From Streptomyces sp. F63 (GTDB lineage Bacteria > Actinomycetota > Actinomycetes > Streptomycetales > Streptomycetaceae): 64,000 nucleotides of DNA. The stretch covers positions 25,746 through 89,745 of the forward strand of contig NZ_JAGPXX010000026.1 in assembly GCF_018070345.1 (NCBI RefSeq). The letters are read 5' to 3'. A program made the position numbers and the translations under genes. Position 1 is the first letter of the stretch; each line of letters starts with the position of its first letter. Positions 32,072-40,995 of this stretch are shown here, one piece after another. The notes below the pieces were generated by a model. The model did not search any database, was not told the DNA's origin, and was given only the letters and a program-made list of their open reading frames with translations.

Positions 32072-33757
32072 TCAGAAGGTGTACCTCGGGTTGACCTCCA
32101 TGCAGGACTTGTCGTTGCCGTTCAACGCGTCCGCGCTCTCCGGCGCCTTGTCGTCCTCCGGATTCTTCGACGGCTCCGGGTACGCGCCCGCCGTGCGCCA
32201 GTCCGCGCCGACCACCACGGTGACCTGCTGGACGTCCTGCGCGATCCGGACCGCGCCGGCGGGCAGTCCGAGCGACTTCGCCACGAGCTCGGCGTCCCCG
32301 CGCAGGTCCTTCGAGGGGTACGAGACCGTGGTGTCCGCCTGGGACTTGGGCGTCGCGTCCGCGGCGGCCCGCGCGTAGCCGTCCCGGGCCAGCACCCCGG
32401 CGATGTCGGCGGCGCGGCCCCGGACGGGGGCCTGGGCGGCGGTGCCGGTGCCGTTCTGCACGGTCACCGGGATCTCCGCCTTGGGGGCGGCCGGGTCGCT
32501 CGGCTCCGGGCTCTTCTCCGCGGCCTTCTTCTTGTCCTTGCCGTCCAGCGCCACGTCGTTGCGGACGAGGGAGAACAGCCGCTCGGCGTCACCGGGCTTC
32601 GGCACGAGGTGGGCCAGCGGGTTCTGCGGGTCCTCCACCCACGGCATGGTCGCCATGGTGATCCGCCCGGTCGGCACCTGCTGGAGATCGGCGCCCAGGT
32701 CGTACAGTTTGCCGACGCTGCCCAGCCCCTTGTCGACGGTGAGCGCCTTGGTGGCGGCCTCGGCGAGCTTGCGCAGCTTGTTGGGGTTGGTCAGCTTGGT
32801 CCCCGCCTTGAGCTGGCGGACCATGGAGTTCATGTACAGGTGCTGCGCCTTGGCGCGGCCGATGTCGCTGCCGTTCTCGAAACCGTGCCGGCTGCGCAGC
32901 CACTGCAGGGCCTGCTCGCCCTTGATGACCGTCTCGCCCTTCTCCAGCCGCAGCCCGGACTTGGGGTCCTTGACGTTGGCGTTGACGCAGACGGGCACGC
33001 CGCCGACGGCGTCGGCCATGTCGACCACGCCCGCGAAGTCGATCATCATGAAGTGGTCGATCGGGACGCCGGTGAGCTCCTCCCAGGTGGCGACCGTGCA
33101 GCCCGGACCACCGTGCTGGAGGCTGGAGTTGATGGTGGTACTCGTCTCCTGGTAGACGGTGCCGTCCTCGGGATCGGTGCACTTGGGAACGGTGACCCGG
33201 GTGTCGCGCGGGACGCTGATCACCGACATGTTGCTGCGGTCCGCCGAGACGTGCAGCAGCATCTGCACATCGGCGAGCGGCTTGCGGCCCGCGTCGGCGC
33301 GGGCGCCGCCGAGCCGGATGTTCTCCTCGGAGTTACGGCTGTCGGAGCCGAGCAGCAGGATGTTGAGCGGGGTGTTGCCGTCGGCGTTCGGGGCGACCTT
33401 GTCGAGCCGCTTGTCGCCGAGGTTGAGCTCGTCCTTCTCCAGGTTGCCGTTCAGATGTTCGTAGTAGAGATAGCCGGCGCCGGCCGTGCCGAGTATCAGC
33501 AGCGACAAGGTGACGGCGGACCAGCGGAGCACCCGGCGGCCGCCGCCGCCCCGGCGGGGCGGGGCCTGCCGGCCGCGCCCGCCGCCGGAGGCACCGGAAG
33601 CGCCGGGCCGCGGCCCCGCCCGGCCGTCACCCGGGACGGGGGCGAGGGGCACCGTGGCCGTGCCGCCCCGCTCGTCGTACAGGCTCTCGTCCCAGCCGAG
33701 ATCGGCCGGCTCGGGTCCGTTCTCCGTACCGCCCCTGCGGGCACGTGTCTGCCGCAT
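32072..33757 (-). CDS. LCP family ligase with LytR_C domain
   Basis: The 561-residue protein has a Gly/Arg/Pro-rich cytoplasmic segment (1-75), a TM (about 78-98), an LCP domain (about 110-400) and a LytR_C domain (about 455-545: IPVTVQNGTGTAAQAP ... VTVVVGADW). LCP motifs are NILLLGSDSRN, VISVPRDTRVTVPKCT, PIDHFMMIDFAGV, VGGVPVCVNANV and ALQWLRSRHGF. It has four extracellular cysteines: PKC, GPGC, PVC and one near the C-terminus in NDKSCMEVN. A GGGGAGG site 4 bp before the ATG supports this start. It lies 49 bp downstream of the next LCP gene, so the two are likely cotranscribed. LytR_C is thought to bind cell-wall glycan, which is family knowledge only. Confidence 0.93.
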   Translation of the reverse strand: MRQTRARRGGTENGPEPADLGWDESLYDERGGTATVPLAPVPGDGRAGPRPGASGASGGGRGRQAPPRRGGGGRRVLRWSAVTLSLLILGTAGAGYLYYEHLNGNLEKDELNLGDKRLDKVAPNADGNTPLNILLLGSDSRNSEENIRLGGARADAGRKPLADVQMLLHVSADRSNMSVISVPRDTRVTVPKCTDPEDGTVYQETSTTINSSLQHGGPGCTVATWEELTGVPIDHFMMIDFAGVVDMADAVGGVPVCVNANVKDPKSGLRLEKGETVIKGEQALQWLRSRHGFENGSDIGRAKAQHLYMNSMVRQLKAGTKLTNPNKLRKLAEAATKALTVDKGLGSVGKLYDLGADLQQVPTGRITMATMPWVEDPQNPLAHLVPKPGDAERLFSLVRNDVALDGKDKKKAAEKSPEPSDPAAPKAEIPVTVQNGTGTAAQAPVRGRAADIAGVLARDGYARAAADATPKSQADTTVSYPSKDLRGDAELVAKSLGLPAGAVRIAQDVQQVTVVVGADWRTAGAYPEPSKNPEDDKAPESADALNGNDKSCMEVNPRYTF

Positions 33758-33806
33758 CGGGCCTCCCCGTTGAATCAGTGGTGGTGGGGCCCGGAGGGCC
33801 GGCGGT

Positions 33807-35657
33807 TCACTGGGCGCACACCTGTTTGTCGGCCTCGACCCGCTGGATGTTCTCCGGAGCTTTGGTGGGGGCGCTCAGCGGCTTCCCGGGCTCGTCGAAG
33901 TCCCGGCCCAGGGTGAGCGTCATGGTGTCGGTCGGTCCGGCGTCCTCGGTCCCCGGTTTCAGCGCGGAGGCGCTCAGGCCCATCATGTCGGCCAGCGCGC
34001 GGGCCTGGTCGGCTTGGTTGGGCGCGTACTCGAGCACCGTCTTCGCCAGCTCTTCGCCGGGTGCGTTGCCGGCGTTGGCCGAGCGGATCACGCCCTGGGA
34101 GTTCTGCAGCCAGTCGACGGTCGTCTGCGCGGCACCCACCGGTGCGCCGCTGTTCAGAACCTCGACCCGCACTTCGGACGGTTCCGCACGGTCGCCTTTC
34201 AGCTTGGCCTTGTCCTTGGCCGCCTTGTCGGCTTTCTTCTTCTTTGCGACCTCGGTCAGCGAGACGTCGTCCCGCATCATCGCGAAAAGCGGCTCGGCCT
34301 CCGCCTCATTGAGGACCACGGTCGAAGCGACCTTCTCGGCGGGGTTGTTCACCACCGGCAGGGTCACGAAGGTGATGTTCTTGAGGTCGATCTTCTTCAG
34401 GTTCTCGGCCAGCGCGATCAGTTTGTTGACCGTGCCGATGCCGGTGTTCACGGTGAGCGCGTTGGTGGCGGCCTCCGCGAGCTTCCACATCTTCTTGGGA
34501 TCGGAGAGGGTGTCGCCAGACTTCATCTTGCGGATCATGGACCCCAGGAACTGCTGTTGCAGTTTGATACGGTCCAGGTCGCTCTCGAACTGCAAGCCGT
34601 GCCGGGTGCGGACGAAGGCCAACGCGTCGTCGCCCATGATCGTGTGTTTGCCGGCGCTGAGCTTGAGGTGGGACTTGGGGTCGTCGATGTCCTTGGCCAG
34701 GCACACATCCACACCGCCGACAGCGGTGGAAAGCGTCTTCACCGCGTTGAAGTCGGCCATCATGAAGTGGTCTACCTGCAGCCCGGTTATCTTCTCGACG
34801 GTCCGCATGGTGCAGCCGGGGTCGCGCCCGCCCTGACCGAGGCTCTTGTTGAAACGGGTCTGCTGCTGGCCCGGGATCACATCGGTGGTACCGTCCGGCT
34901 GCTTCGTCGGGCAGTCCGGAATGTCGGTGATCAGGTCGCGCGGGATGCTGAGCGCGGTGGCGTTGGTGCGGTCCTCGGAGACGTGGAAGAGGATCGTGGT
35001 GTCGGCGTGGCCGACGCTGTTCTTGTCGCCGTAGCCCTCGTTGCCCTTGCCGGTCCGGGTGTCCGTGCCCAGGACGAGGATGTTCATCGGGCCGTCGGTG
35101 ATGGTGTCGCTGCCTGCGTCACCGACATCGACGGTGCTGATGTTGCCGTTGAAGTGTTCGAGCAGGGCGTAGGCTGTCGCGCCGCCCGCGACCAGGACGA
35201 ACGCCATCACGCCGCCGGTCCAGTACAGCGCCTTCTTCTTCCCGCCGGCCCGCTGCCTGCGCTTGCGCCGGCTGCTGCCCCCTCCGCCCGGCCTGGGCGC
35301 GGCCCGGCGGCCGCGCTGCGGGGGCATACCGGGCTGGGCCTCCTCGCGGGCCGGGGCCGCGCGGCGGGACGCGGAACGGGGCGGTCCGGAGCGGGAGGCG
35401 GCACGGCCCGGCTCGGACCGGGGCGCGGGGGCCGGGGCGGCACCTCTGCGGGGAGCGGGAGCCGCGGGTCGCGCTGCGGGGGCCTGCAGTCGCAGAACGT
35501 AGTTGCCGGTATTCGGGTCGAGCACCCACTGGTCTGCGGGGTCGATGTCGTCCGCCCGCCCTCGGCCTTGCGCGTCCACGGTTCCCTGAGTCCTCCGTCG
35601 GTGCCACGCGGCGCCCTCCCCCTCGGGCGCTCGGTCAGTCCTTGTGCCGGTGTCCAT
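33807..35657 (-). CDS. Large LCP family ligase with LytR_C domain
   Basis: At 616 residues this is the largest of the five. The cytoplasmic N-terminus contains the short motif DQWVLDPNTGNYVLRL (about residues 42-57), then about 90 basic Pro/Ala/Arg/Gly residues, a TM (about 150-172), the LCP domain (NILVLGTDTR, ALSIPRDLITDIPDCP, QVDHFMMADFNAV, VGGVDVCLAKD, ALAFVRTRHGL ... LDRIKLQQQFL), a Lys-rich linker (EVAKKKKADKAAKDKAKLKG) and LytR_C (VRVEVLNSGAPVG onward). There are exactly four cysteines, all extracellular: PDC, DPGC, DVC and KQVCAQ at the extreme end. It is upstream of the preceding LCP gene in a likely operon. The WVLDP motif could be a cytoplasmic docking site; that is speculation. 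Confidence 0.93.
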   Translation of the reverse strand: MDTGTRTDRAPEGEGAAWHRRRTQGTVDAQGRGRADDIDPADQWVLDPNTGNYVLRLQAPAARPAAPAPRRGAAPAPAPRSEPGRAASRSGPPRSASRRAAPAREEAQPGMPPQRGRRAAPRPGGGGSSRRKRRQRAGGKKKALYWTGGVMAFVLVAGGATAYALLEHFNGNISTVDVGDAGSDTITDGPMNILVLGTDTRTGKGNEGYGDKNSVGHADTTILFHVSEDRTNATALSIPRDLITDIPDCPTKQPDGTTDVIPGQQQTRFNKSLGQGGRDPGCTMRTVEKITGLQVDHFMMADFNAVKTLSTAVGGVDVCLAKDIDDPKSHLKLSAGKHTIMGDDALAFVRTRHGLQFESDLDRIKLQQQFLGSMIRKMKSGDTLSDPKKMWKLAEAATNALTVNTGIGTVNKLIALAENLKKIDLKNITFVTLPVVNNPAEKVASTVVLNEAEAEPLFAMMRDDVSLTEVAKKKKADKAAKDKAKLKGDRAEPSEVRVEVLNSGAPVGAAQTTVDWLQNSQGVIRSANAGNAPGEELAKTVLEYAPNQADQARALADMMGLSASALKPGTEDAGPTDTMTLTLGRDFDEPGKPLSAPTKAPENIQRVEADKQVCAQ

Positions 35658-35796
35658 CCGCGCAGGTGGTGCGCGTCGGGTCGCTCACACTAGCCGCCCG
35701 ATTCGCCGGGGGGCGACGCCGGTGACGAATTCAACGTCCTGATAACCGGGTAAAGCTCGCATTTCTCTTCACGGTGACGGGCATCTCATGGATTCC

Positions 35797-37113
35797 TCAT
35801 CCGCAGAGGGAGTCTTTTTTGGACGGTGTGGGGGTGGGAGGCGGGGTGGTCGGGACGGCCGAGGCGGCCGAGGCGGCCGGGGTCGAGAGGCCGGCGAGCG
35901 GAGTGGCCCCCGAGCCGCCCCCGGAACCGCCCGCGGGAGACCCGGCGGGTTCCGGGAACGCGGGGCTCTCCCCGGCTCCGGGCTCCTCGCCCCGCCCGCC
36001 GCCGTCCGGCACGGGCCGGTCGTTCTTCAATTCCTCGAACAGGTGTGAAGCATCGGGTTGTACGAGTTCATCGCGGTTGGCGTTCAACCGGTAGGGCTGC
36101 CGGGGCACCGTGAGGAAGCGCATTCCGCCCTCCGGCATGTCCCGAAGACTGTCCGCGAGGTCATAGAGGCTCTTCAGGGAGGCGAGCCCGGGATCGGTGG
36201 TGAGCGAGGAGGTCGCGGCGTCGAGCAGGGAGTACAGCTCGGCCGGGTCCCGGAGCGTCCCGTCGTCCCGGATCTGCTGGAGCATCGTGGCGAGGAACTG
36301 CTGCTGCCGGGACATCCGCTCGGTGTCGGTGCCGTCGCCGAGGCTGTAGCGGGCGCGGACGTAGCCCAGCGCCTCCTCGCCGTTCAGCGTCTGCCGTCCG
36401 GCGGGCAGCCGCACATGGGCCTCGGAGTCGTCGACCGGTTCCTCCAGGCAGATCTCCACACCGCCGATCGCGTCCACCATCTCCGTGAAGCCGCTGAAGT
36501 CGACGATCGCGTGGTGGTCCATCCGGATCCCGGTCAGCTGCTCCACCGTGCGGATGGTGCAGGCCGCCCCGGCGAACTGGAACGCCCAGTTGAACTGGGC
36601 GAACCGGGGCGCGACGGCGGTGCCGTCCGGAGCGGTGCACTCCGGGATGTCCACCATCAGGTCGCGCGGGATGCTGACGGCGGTGCCGCTCTTCCGGTCG
36701 GCGGCGAGGTGCAGCAGGATCGTGGTGTCGGAGCGCTGAGTTCCGCTGTCCTGACCGTACTTGCCGTTGCCGTCGCCCCGGTTGTCGGAGCCGATGAGCA
36801 GGATGTTCACCGCCTCGCGCACCACGGACACGGGCCGGTCGGCGGCGTGCTCCTCCAGTTCCCGGGAGGTGTCCGCGTCGGTGCGGATGTTGCCGTCGAG
36901 CCGCTGGTAGAGGGACCAGGCGGTGCCGGCGGCGGCCAGCACGGCCACCGCCGCTCCCATCGCGGTCCAGCGGAGCCAGCGGCGGCGCCTGGGTATGCCG
37001 CCGCCGGCCTCACCGTCCTCGGTCCTGTCCTGCTGCTGTGCGGGGCCGCTGTCGGCGGAGCCGTCCTCCGGGCCCGCTGGGGTCGCGGCGGTGTCGGTCA
37101 CTGTGGAGTCCAT
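35797..37113 (-). CDS. LCP family ligase with long linker to a terminal cysteine
   Basis: This 438-residue protein has a short acidic cytoplasmic N-terminus, a TM (about 46-66) and an LCP domain (about 95-345) with NILLIGSDNRG, AVSIPRDLMVDIPECT, RMDHHAIVDFSGF, IGGVEICLEEP and ALGYVRARYSL ... TERMSRQQQFL. There is no LytR_C domain. Instead an 80-residue Gly/Pro/Ser/Thr-rich disordered tail ends in KKDSLCG. The four cysteines (PEC, GAAC, EIC, SLC) match those of the two LytR_C-containing paralogues. A GTGAGGG site precedes the ATG. The 139-bp gap before the next LCP gene may hold that gene's own promoter, but I see no convincing hexamers. Confidence 0.92.
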   Translation of the reverse strand: MDSTVTDTAATPAGPEDGSADSGPAQQQDRTEDGEAGGGIPRRRRWLRWTAMGAAVAVLAAAGTAWSLYQRLDGNIRTDADTSRELEEHAADRPVSVVREAVNILLIGSDNRGDGNGKYGQDSGTQRSDTTILLHLAADRKSGTAVSIPRDLMVDIPECTAPDGTAVAPRFAQFNWAFQFAGAACTIRTVEQLTGIRMDHHAIVDFSGFTEMVDAIGGVEICLEEPVDDSEAHVRLPAGRQTLNGEEALGYVRARYSLGDGTDTERMSRQQQFLATMLQQIRDDGTLRDPAELYSLLDAATSSLTTDPGLASLKSLYDLADSLRDMPEGGMRFLTVPRQPYRLNANRDELVQPDASHLFEELKNDRPVPDGGGRGEEPGAGESPAFPEPAGSPAGGSGGGSGATPLAGLSTPAASAASAVPTTPPPTPTPSKKDSLCG

Positions 37114-37299
37114 CCCTCACGTTCCGGCGGGGTCATACCGTGTGTGGGGCCGCCGGTCACAGGGATAGACGGGGATGCCGACCGCATGGTTGTACGAGTG
37201 GCCTGGCGGCTTTCGGCCACCTCCGGGGGCGGGAGTGCCGTGCGAGGCGACCGCGAACCGGCCGCCGGCCTCGTCAGCCGGTCGCCTCGGCCGGCGGCC

Positions 37300-38055
37300 T
37301 CAGCCGGCCGTCGCGGTGACCCGTTCGCTCTCCCGCCGCTGCTCCAGGGCGTCGGGCGCGAGGCGGTCGAGATGGCGGCAGAGGACAACGGATCCGCCCG
37401 CGGCGAGCGGGGCGAACAGCCCGGCCGAGAGCCCGTCCCAGGAGTCGAACGGCAGGCCGGACAGCACCCGGGAGACCGGGGTGTACTCCCGGGTGGCGGC
37501 GTCGGCCCGGGCCCGCTCGACCACCTGGTCGGCCGTCAGCTCGCCGGCGCCCGCGAAGGCCAGCGCGGGCTCGTCCGGATCCACCGGAGCGAACGGGGCG
37601 AAGCGGTCGCCCTGCCCCGGCACCTCGACGGCGTAGTCCGCGAAGCCGGACGGGGGTTCGGGGAAGCGCCCGCCGAGCGGGCGCAGGCTCAGCGCCACCC
37701 GTTCACCGCGGCAGGCCCGGGCCTCCTCCAGCGTGTCCGGGCCGGTGACGGCCAGATCGGCCGCGGCCGGGTCGCCGCCCAGGTCCGCGAGGACACCCGT
37801 CGAGGAGCAGGCCAGCAGCCAGACCACCGTCTGCCAGTGCGCCGGCAGCAGCAGCGCGGCCCGATCGCCCGGCTGGAGCCCCAGGTCGCCCTGGAGGAGG
37901 TTCGCGGTCTTGGCCACCCAATTGGCGAGGGTCGCGACGGAGAGCTCCACCCGTTCACCGGTGGCGTCGTCGTAGAAGGTGACGAGGGGGCGGGCGGGAT
38001 CCGCGGCGAGCGCGGATCGCAGCAGGTCGGCCGGGGTGCGATCGGTTGCGTTCAC
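37300..38055 (-). CDS. TIGR03089-type protein (truncated AMP-binding-enzyme-like)
   Basis: The 251-residue protein resembles the N-terminal subdomain of acyl-CoA synthetases: RPLVTFYDDATGERVELSV, LANWVAKTANLLQGDLGLQP, GDRAALLLPAHWQTVVWLLA and a later LSGLPFDSWDGLSAGLFAPL. The catalytic motifs that bind ATP (the TSGTTG-type P-loop and the C-terminal lysine domain) are absent, so normal adenylation is unlikely. This matches the actinobacterial TIGR03089 family, which from memory sits beside an LCP gene in M. tuberculosis as well. Function is unknown. It may bind an acyl or nucleotide ligand. The gene follows the LCP genes on the same strand, 186 bp upstream of the last. Confidence 0.85.
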   Translation of the reverse strand: MNATDRTPADLLRSALAADPARPLVTFYDDATGERVELSVATLANWVAKTANLLQGDLGLQPGDRAALLLPAHWQTVVWLLACSSTGVLADLGGDPAAADLAVTGPDTLEEARACRGERVALSLRPLGGRFPEPPSGFADYAVEVPGQGDRFAPFAPVDPDEPALAFAGAGELTADQVVERARADAATREYTPVSRVLSGLPFDSWDGLSAGLFAPLAAGGSVVLCRHLDRLAPDALEQRRESERVTATAG

Positions 38056-38120
38056 CCGGGCAAGCGTACGCGGCCGTCACTGCGCCCGGGTGAACCGGGG
38101 CGGCCGGGTAGGCGCCCCCA

Positions 38121-38148
38121 TTGCGCCGACTGGGTGTCATCTTACGAA
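38121..38148 (+). promoter_or_regulatory. Possible promoter of the amidase gene
   Basis: TTGCGC (38121-38126) and TACGAA (38143-38148) are spaced by 16 bp in a locally AT-rich stretch upstream of the secreted amidase gene. The match is moderate. Confidence 0.35.
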
Positions 38149-38184
38149 TAGACAGATTTACTGGCCTATGTCCAACATGCCGGT

Positions 38185-39519
38185 ATGCGTGCACTCCTTG
38201 CTTCCACGACCGGTGTGGCCTGCGCGGCCGCGCTCTCTCTCCCCCTGGCCCTGCCCGCCGGCGCCGCGGCGCCCGAAGCGCTCCGCCGGCCGGCCGCCGC
38301 GGCCGCCGGGGCCGAGCCGTCCGACGGCGGAACCCAGTCCCTGCCGCTCACCGCGCCCCCCGGCGCGGACCGGTCGGCGGGCGCCCCCGCCCGCGTCCTG
38401 CCGGCCCGCACCGTCCGCCCCTACTCCCTGCTCGGCATCGTCTGGGACGACGCCGGTGAGGAACTGCACGGCAAGGCGCAGGTCCGTACCCGCTCCACCG
38501 CCTCCGGGGAGTGGAGCGGCTGGCGGGACCTCTCCGCACACCACGACGACGCACCGGACCCCGTCCCCGGCGAACAGCGCCGGGGCGGCACCGCGCCCCT
38601 CTGGGTCGGCGCGTCCGACGGCGTCCAGGTGCGCGTGCTGCCGGAGCGGACCGCGGACCGGGCGCCCGCCGCGTTCCCGGCCGGCCTCCGGATCGAACTG
38701 GTCGACCCCGGCGGCGACCCCGGAGCCGGCCAGGACGGCGAGCCCGGCGGCGAACCCCGCGACCGGGCCGGCGGGCTGACCGACGCCGAGCGGCAGAGCG
38801 CCGCCGCCAACGCGGAACTCGCCCCTCCCGGGGCCACGGAGATCGCCCCGCTCGGCAAGGCCGCCACCGAGGAGGCCGCGCGGCGCTCCGCGGAGACCCG
38901 CGCGGTGAGCCGCTACATCGGCCCCCGGCCGGGCATCGTCATCCGCCGGGGCTGGGGCGCGAACGAGAGCTGGCGCGAACGGCGGTTCCTCTACACCGAC
39001 ACCGTGCGGACCGCCTTCGTCCACCACAGCGGCACCGGCAACGGATACAGCTGCGCCCAGGCCCCGTCCGTCCTGCGCGGTATCTACCGCTACCACGTCC
39101 ACAGCATGAAATGGCGCGACATCGGCTACAACTTCGCCGTCGACAAGTGCGGAACCATCTACGAAGGCCGCGCCGGGGGAGTGGCCCGGCCCGTCCAGGG
39201 CGCCCACACCCTCGGTTTCAACCACAACAGCATGGGCATCGCCGTCCTCGGAACCTACAACACGGCCCGGCCCTCGCGGCAGGCCGTGGAGGCCGTCGCG
39301 AAGCTGACGGCCTGGAAACTCGGTCTGTTCGGCCGGAACCCGGCCGGTTCGGGCACCCGCGTCTCGCTCGGGAACACCAAGTACCCGAAGGGAACCAGAG
39401 TCACCCTCAGAGTCATCTCCGGGCACCGGGACGGCTTCTACACCAGCTGCCCCGGAGCCCGCCTCTACGGCAAACTCGGCGGCATCCGCAGTCTCGCCGC
39501 CCGGCTCCAGGGCCGCTGA
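38185..39519 (+). CDS. Secreted N-acetylmuramoyl-L-alanine amidase (PGRP/Amidase_2)
   Basis: The 444-residue protein has a Sec signal peptide (residues 1-30, core GVACAAALSLPLALPAGAAA). About 200 residues of a beta-rich actinobacterial N-terminal region follow (LGIVWDDAGEELHGKAQVR, EWSGWRDLSAH), then a peptidoglycan-recognition amidase domain (about 245-420). Zinc ligands are visible: first His in TAFVHHSGTG, second His in SGHRDGFYTSCPG, with the nearby Cys; the Tyr in DIGYNFAVDKCG completes the usual set. It cleaves the bond between MurNAc and L-Ala. Its place beside LCP ligases, next to a sugar nucleotidyltransferase 82 bp downstream, fits envelope remodelling. Confidence 0.93.
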   Translation: MRALLASTTGVACAAALSLPLALPAGAAAPEALRRPAAAAAGAEPSDGGTQSLPLTAPPGADRSAGAPARVLPARTVRPYSLLGIVWDDAGEELHGKAQVRTRSTASGEWSGWRDLSAHHDDAPDPVPGEQRRGGTAPLWVGASDGVQVRVLPERTADRAPAAFPAGLRIELVDPGGDPGAGQDGEPGGEPRDRAGGLTDAERQSAAANAELAPPGATEIAPLGKAATEEAARRSAETRAVSRYIGPRPGIVIRRGWGANESWRERRFLYTDTVRTAFVHHSGTGNGYSCAQAPSVLRGIYRYHVHSMKWRDIGYNFAVDKCGTIYEGRAGGVARPVQGAHTLGFNHNSMGIAVLGTYNTARPSRQAVEAVAKLTAWKLGLFGRNPAGSGTRVSLGNTKYPKGTRVTLRVISGHRDGFYTSCPGARLYGKLGGIRSLAARLQGR

Positions 39520-39601
39520 CGCCGCAGACCGGCGCCGGCGGTCTGCATAGACTGACCGCCGACCCAACCGCCGGCCCTGGCAGGAAGCAGAGAAGACAAA
39601 G

Positions 39602-40684
39602 GTGACTGAAGCGATCCTCCTGGTCGGTGGCAAGGGCACCCGGCTGCGCCCGCTGACGGTGCACACGCCCAAGCCCATGGTCCCGGCGGCCGGTGTCCCC
39701 TTCCTCAGCCACCAGCTCGCCCGGGCCCGCGCGGCCGGCGTCGAGCACGTCGTTCTCGCCACGTCCTACCTGGCCGAGGTGTTCGAGCCGTACTTCGGCG
39801 ACGGCTCGGACCTCGGACTGCACCTGGAGTACGTCACCGAGACCGAACCCCTGGGCACCGGAGGCGCGATACGCAACGTCGCCTCGCGCCTCCGTTCCGG
39901 GCCGGACGAGCCGGTGCTCATCTTCAACGGCGACATCCTCACCGGCCTCGACATCCGCGCCCTGGTGGACACCCACACCGCCTCGGGCGCGGACGTCTCA
40001 CTCCACCTCACCCGGGTCGACGACCCGCGGGCCTTCGGCCTCGTCCCCACGGACGGCAGCGGACGGGTCACGGCGTTCCTGGAGAAACCCCAGACGCCCG
40101 AGGAGATCGTCACCGACCAGATCAACGCGGGCGCCTACGTGTTCGACCGCTCCGTGATCGACTCCATACCCGAGGGCCGGCCCGTCTCCGTCGAACGCGA
40201 GACCTTCCCCGGCCTGCTCGAAGCCGGCGCGCATCTGCACGGCATGGTCGACTCGACCTACTGGCTCGATCTGGGCACTCCCCAGGCATTCGTCCGGGGC
40301 TCCGCCGATCTCGTGCTCGGCCGCGCCCCCTCCCCGGCCGTACCGGGCGACTGCGGCGACCACCTGGTACTGGACGGAGCCGACGTGGCCCCGGACGCCA
40401 AGCTCACCGGCGGCACCGTCGTCGGCACGGGCGCCCGGGTCGGCGCCGGGGCGAGCCTCGACGGCAGCACCGTCCTGGACGGCGCGGTCATCGGTGAGGG
40501 AGCCCGGATCACCGACTCCCTGATCGGCGCCGGAGCGGTCATCGGCGCCCGCACGGTGCTGCACGGCGCGGTCATCGGGGACGGCGCGACCGTGGGCGCC
40601 GACAACGAACTCCGCGACGGCATCCGCGTCTGGTGCGGCGCCCGCATCCCCGAGGCCGGGATCCGTTTCTCCTCCGACCAGTGA
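39602..40684 (+). CDS. Sugar-1-phosphate nucleotidyltransferase (mannose-1-phosphate guanylyltransferase-like)
   Basis: The 360-residue enzyme has an N-terminal nucleotidyltransferase domain (EAILLVGGKGTRLRPLTV, TPKPMVPAAG, EPLGTGGAIRNV, LIFNGDILTGLDI with the catalytic metal Asp, VTAFLEKPQTPEEI) and a C-terminal left-handed beta-helix of hexapeptide repeats (VVGTGARVGAGASLDGSTVL and on). It makes an NDP-sugar from NTP and sugar-1-phosphate. The domain order and the homologous place in mycobacteria suggest GDP-mannose, and manB/manA lie further downstream. A glucose-1-phosphate or other specificity cannot be excluded from sequence. GTG start at 39602. Confidence 0.9.
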   Translation: MTEAILLVGGKGTRLRPLTVHTPKPMVPAAGVPFLSHQLARARAAGVEHVVLATSYLAEVFEPYFGDGSDLGLHLEYVTETEPLGTGGAIRNVASRLRSGPDEPVLIFNGDILTGLDIRALVDTHTASGADVSLHLTRVDDPRAFGLVPTDGSGRVTAFLEKPQTPEEIVTDQINAGAYVFDRSVIDSIPEGRPVSVERETFPGLLEAGAHLHGMVDSTYWLDLGTPQAFVRGSADLVLGRAPSPAVPGDCGDHLVLDGADVAPDAKLTGGTVVGTGARVGAGASLDGSTVLDGAVIGEGARITDSLIGAGAVIGARTVLHGAVIGDGATVGADNELRDGIRVWCGARIPEAGIRFSSDQ

Positions 40685-40703
40685 CCTGGCGTCCCACCCG
40701 TGA

Positions 40704-40751
40704 CAGGCGTTCCCCTCCGGCCGGGGGGCCAGGCGTTCCCCTCCGGCCGGG
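40704..40751. repeat. 22-bp direct repeat in an otherwise empty 311-bp gap
   Basis: CAGGCGTTCCCCTCCGGCCG (first 20 of 22 bases) occurs at 40704-40725 and again at 40730-40751, separated by 4 bp. The gap 40685-40995 between the nucleotidyltransferase and glycosylase genes holds no coding frame or terminator that I can support. Confidence 0.75.
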
Positions 40752-40995
40752 ATCCGCGCCGCGCGACTCCCGGGGCCCGCACCGGTGGACGACCGCGGGG
40801 CCGCGTCCCCCCGGGCGGGCGACGGCCGCACGGCGGCCGGCCACGTCCGTCCGCCCTCCGCGGCTCCCGGCCGCTCCCCGGTCCGCGCCCGGGGCGCTCA
40901 CCGGCGCGCCGGGCATCCGGGAGCCCGGCGGCCGGAGCCGTCCGGGGTGCGCCTACTCTCATAGGTCACCACTCCCAGCCTGAGGACCCGCCCTC

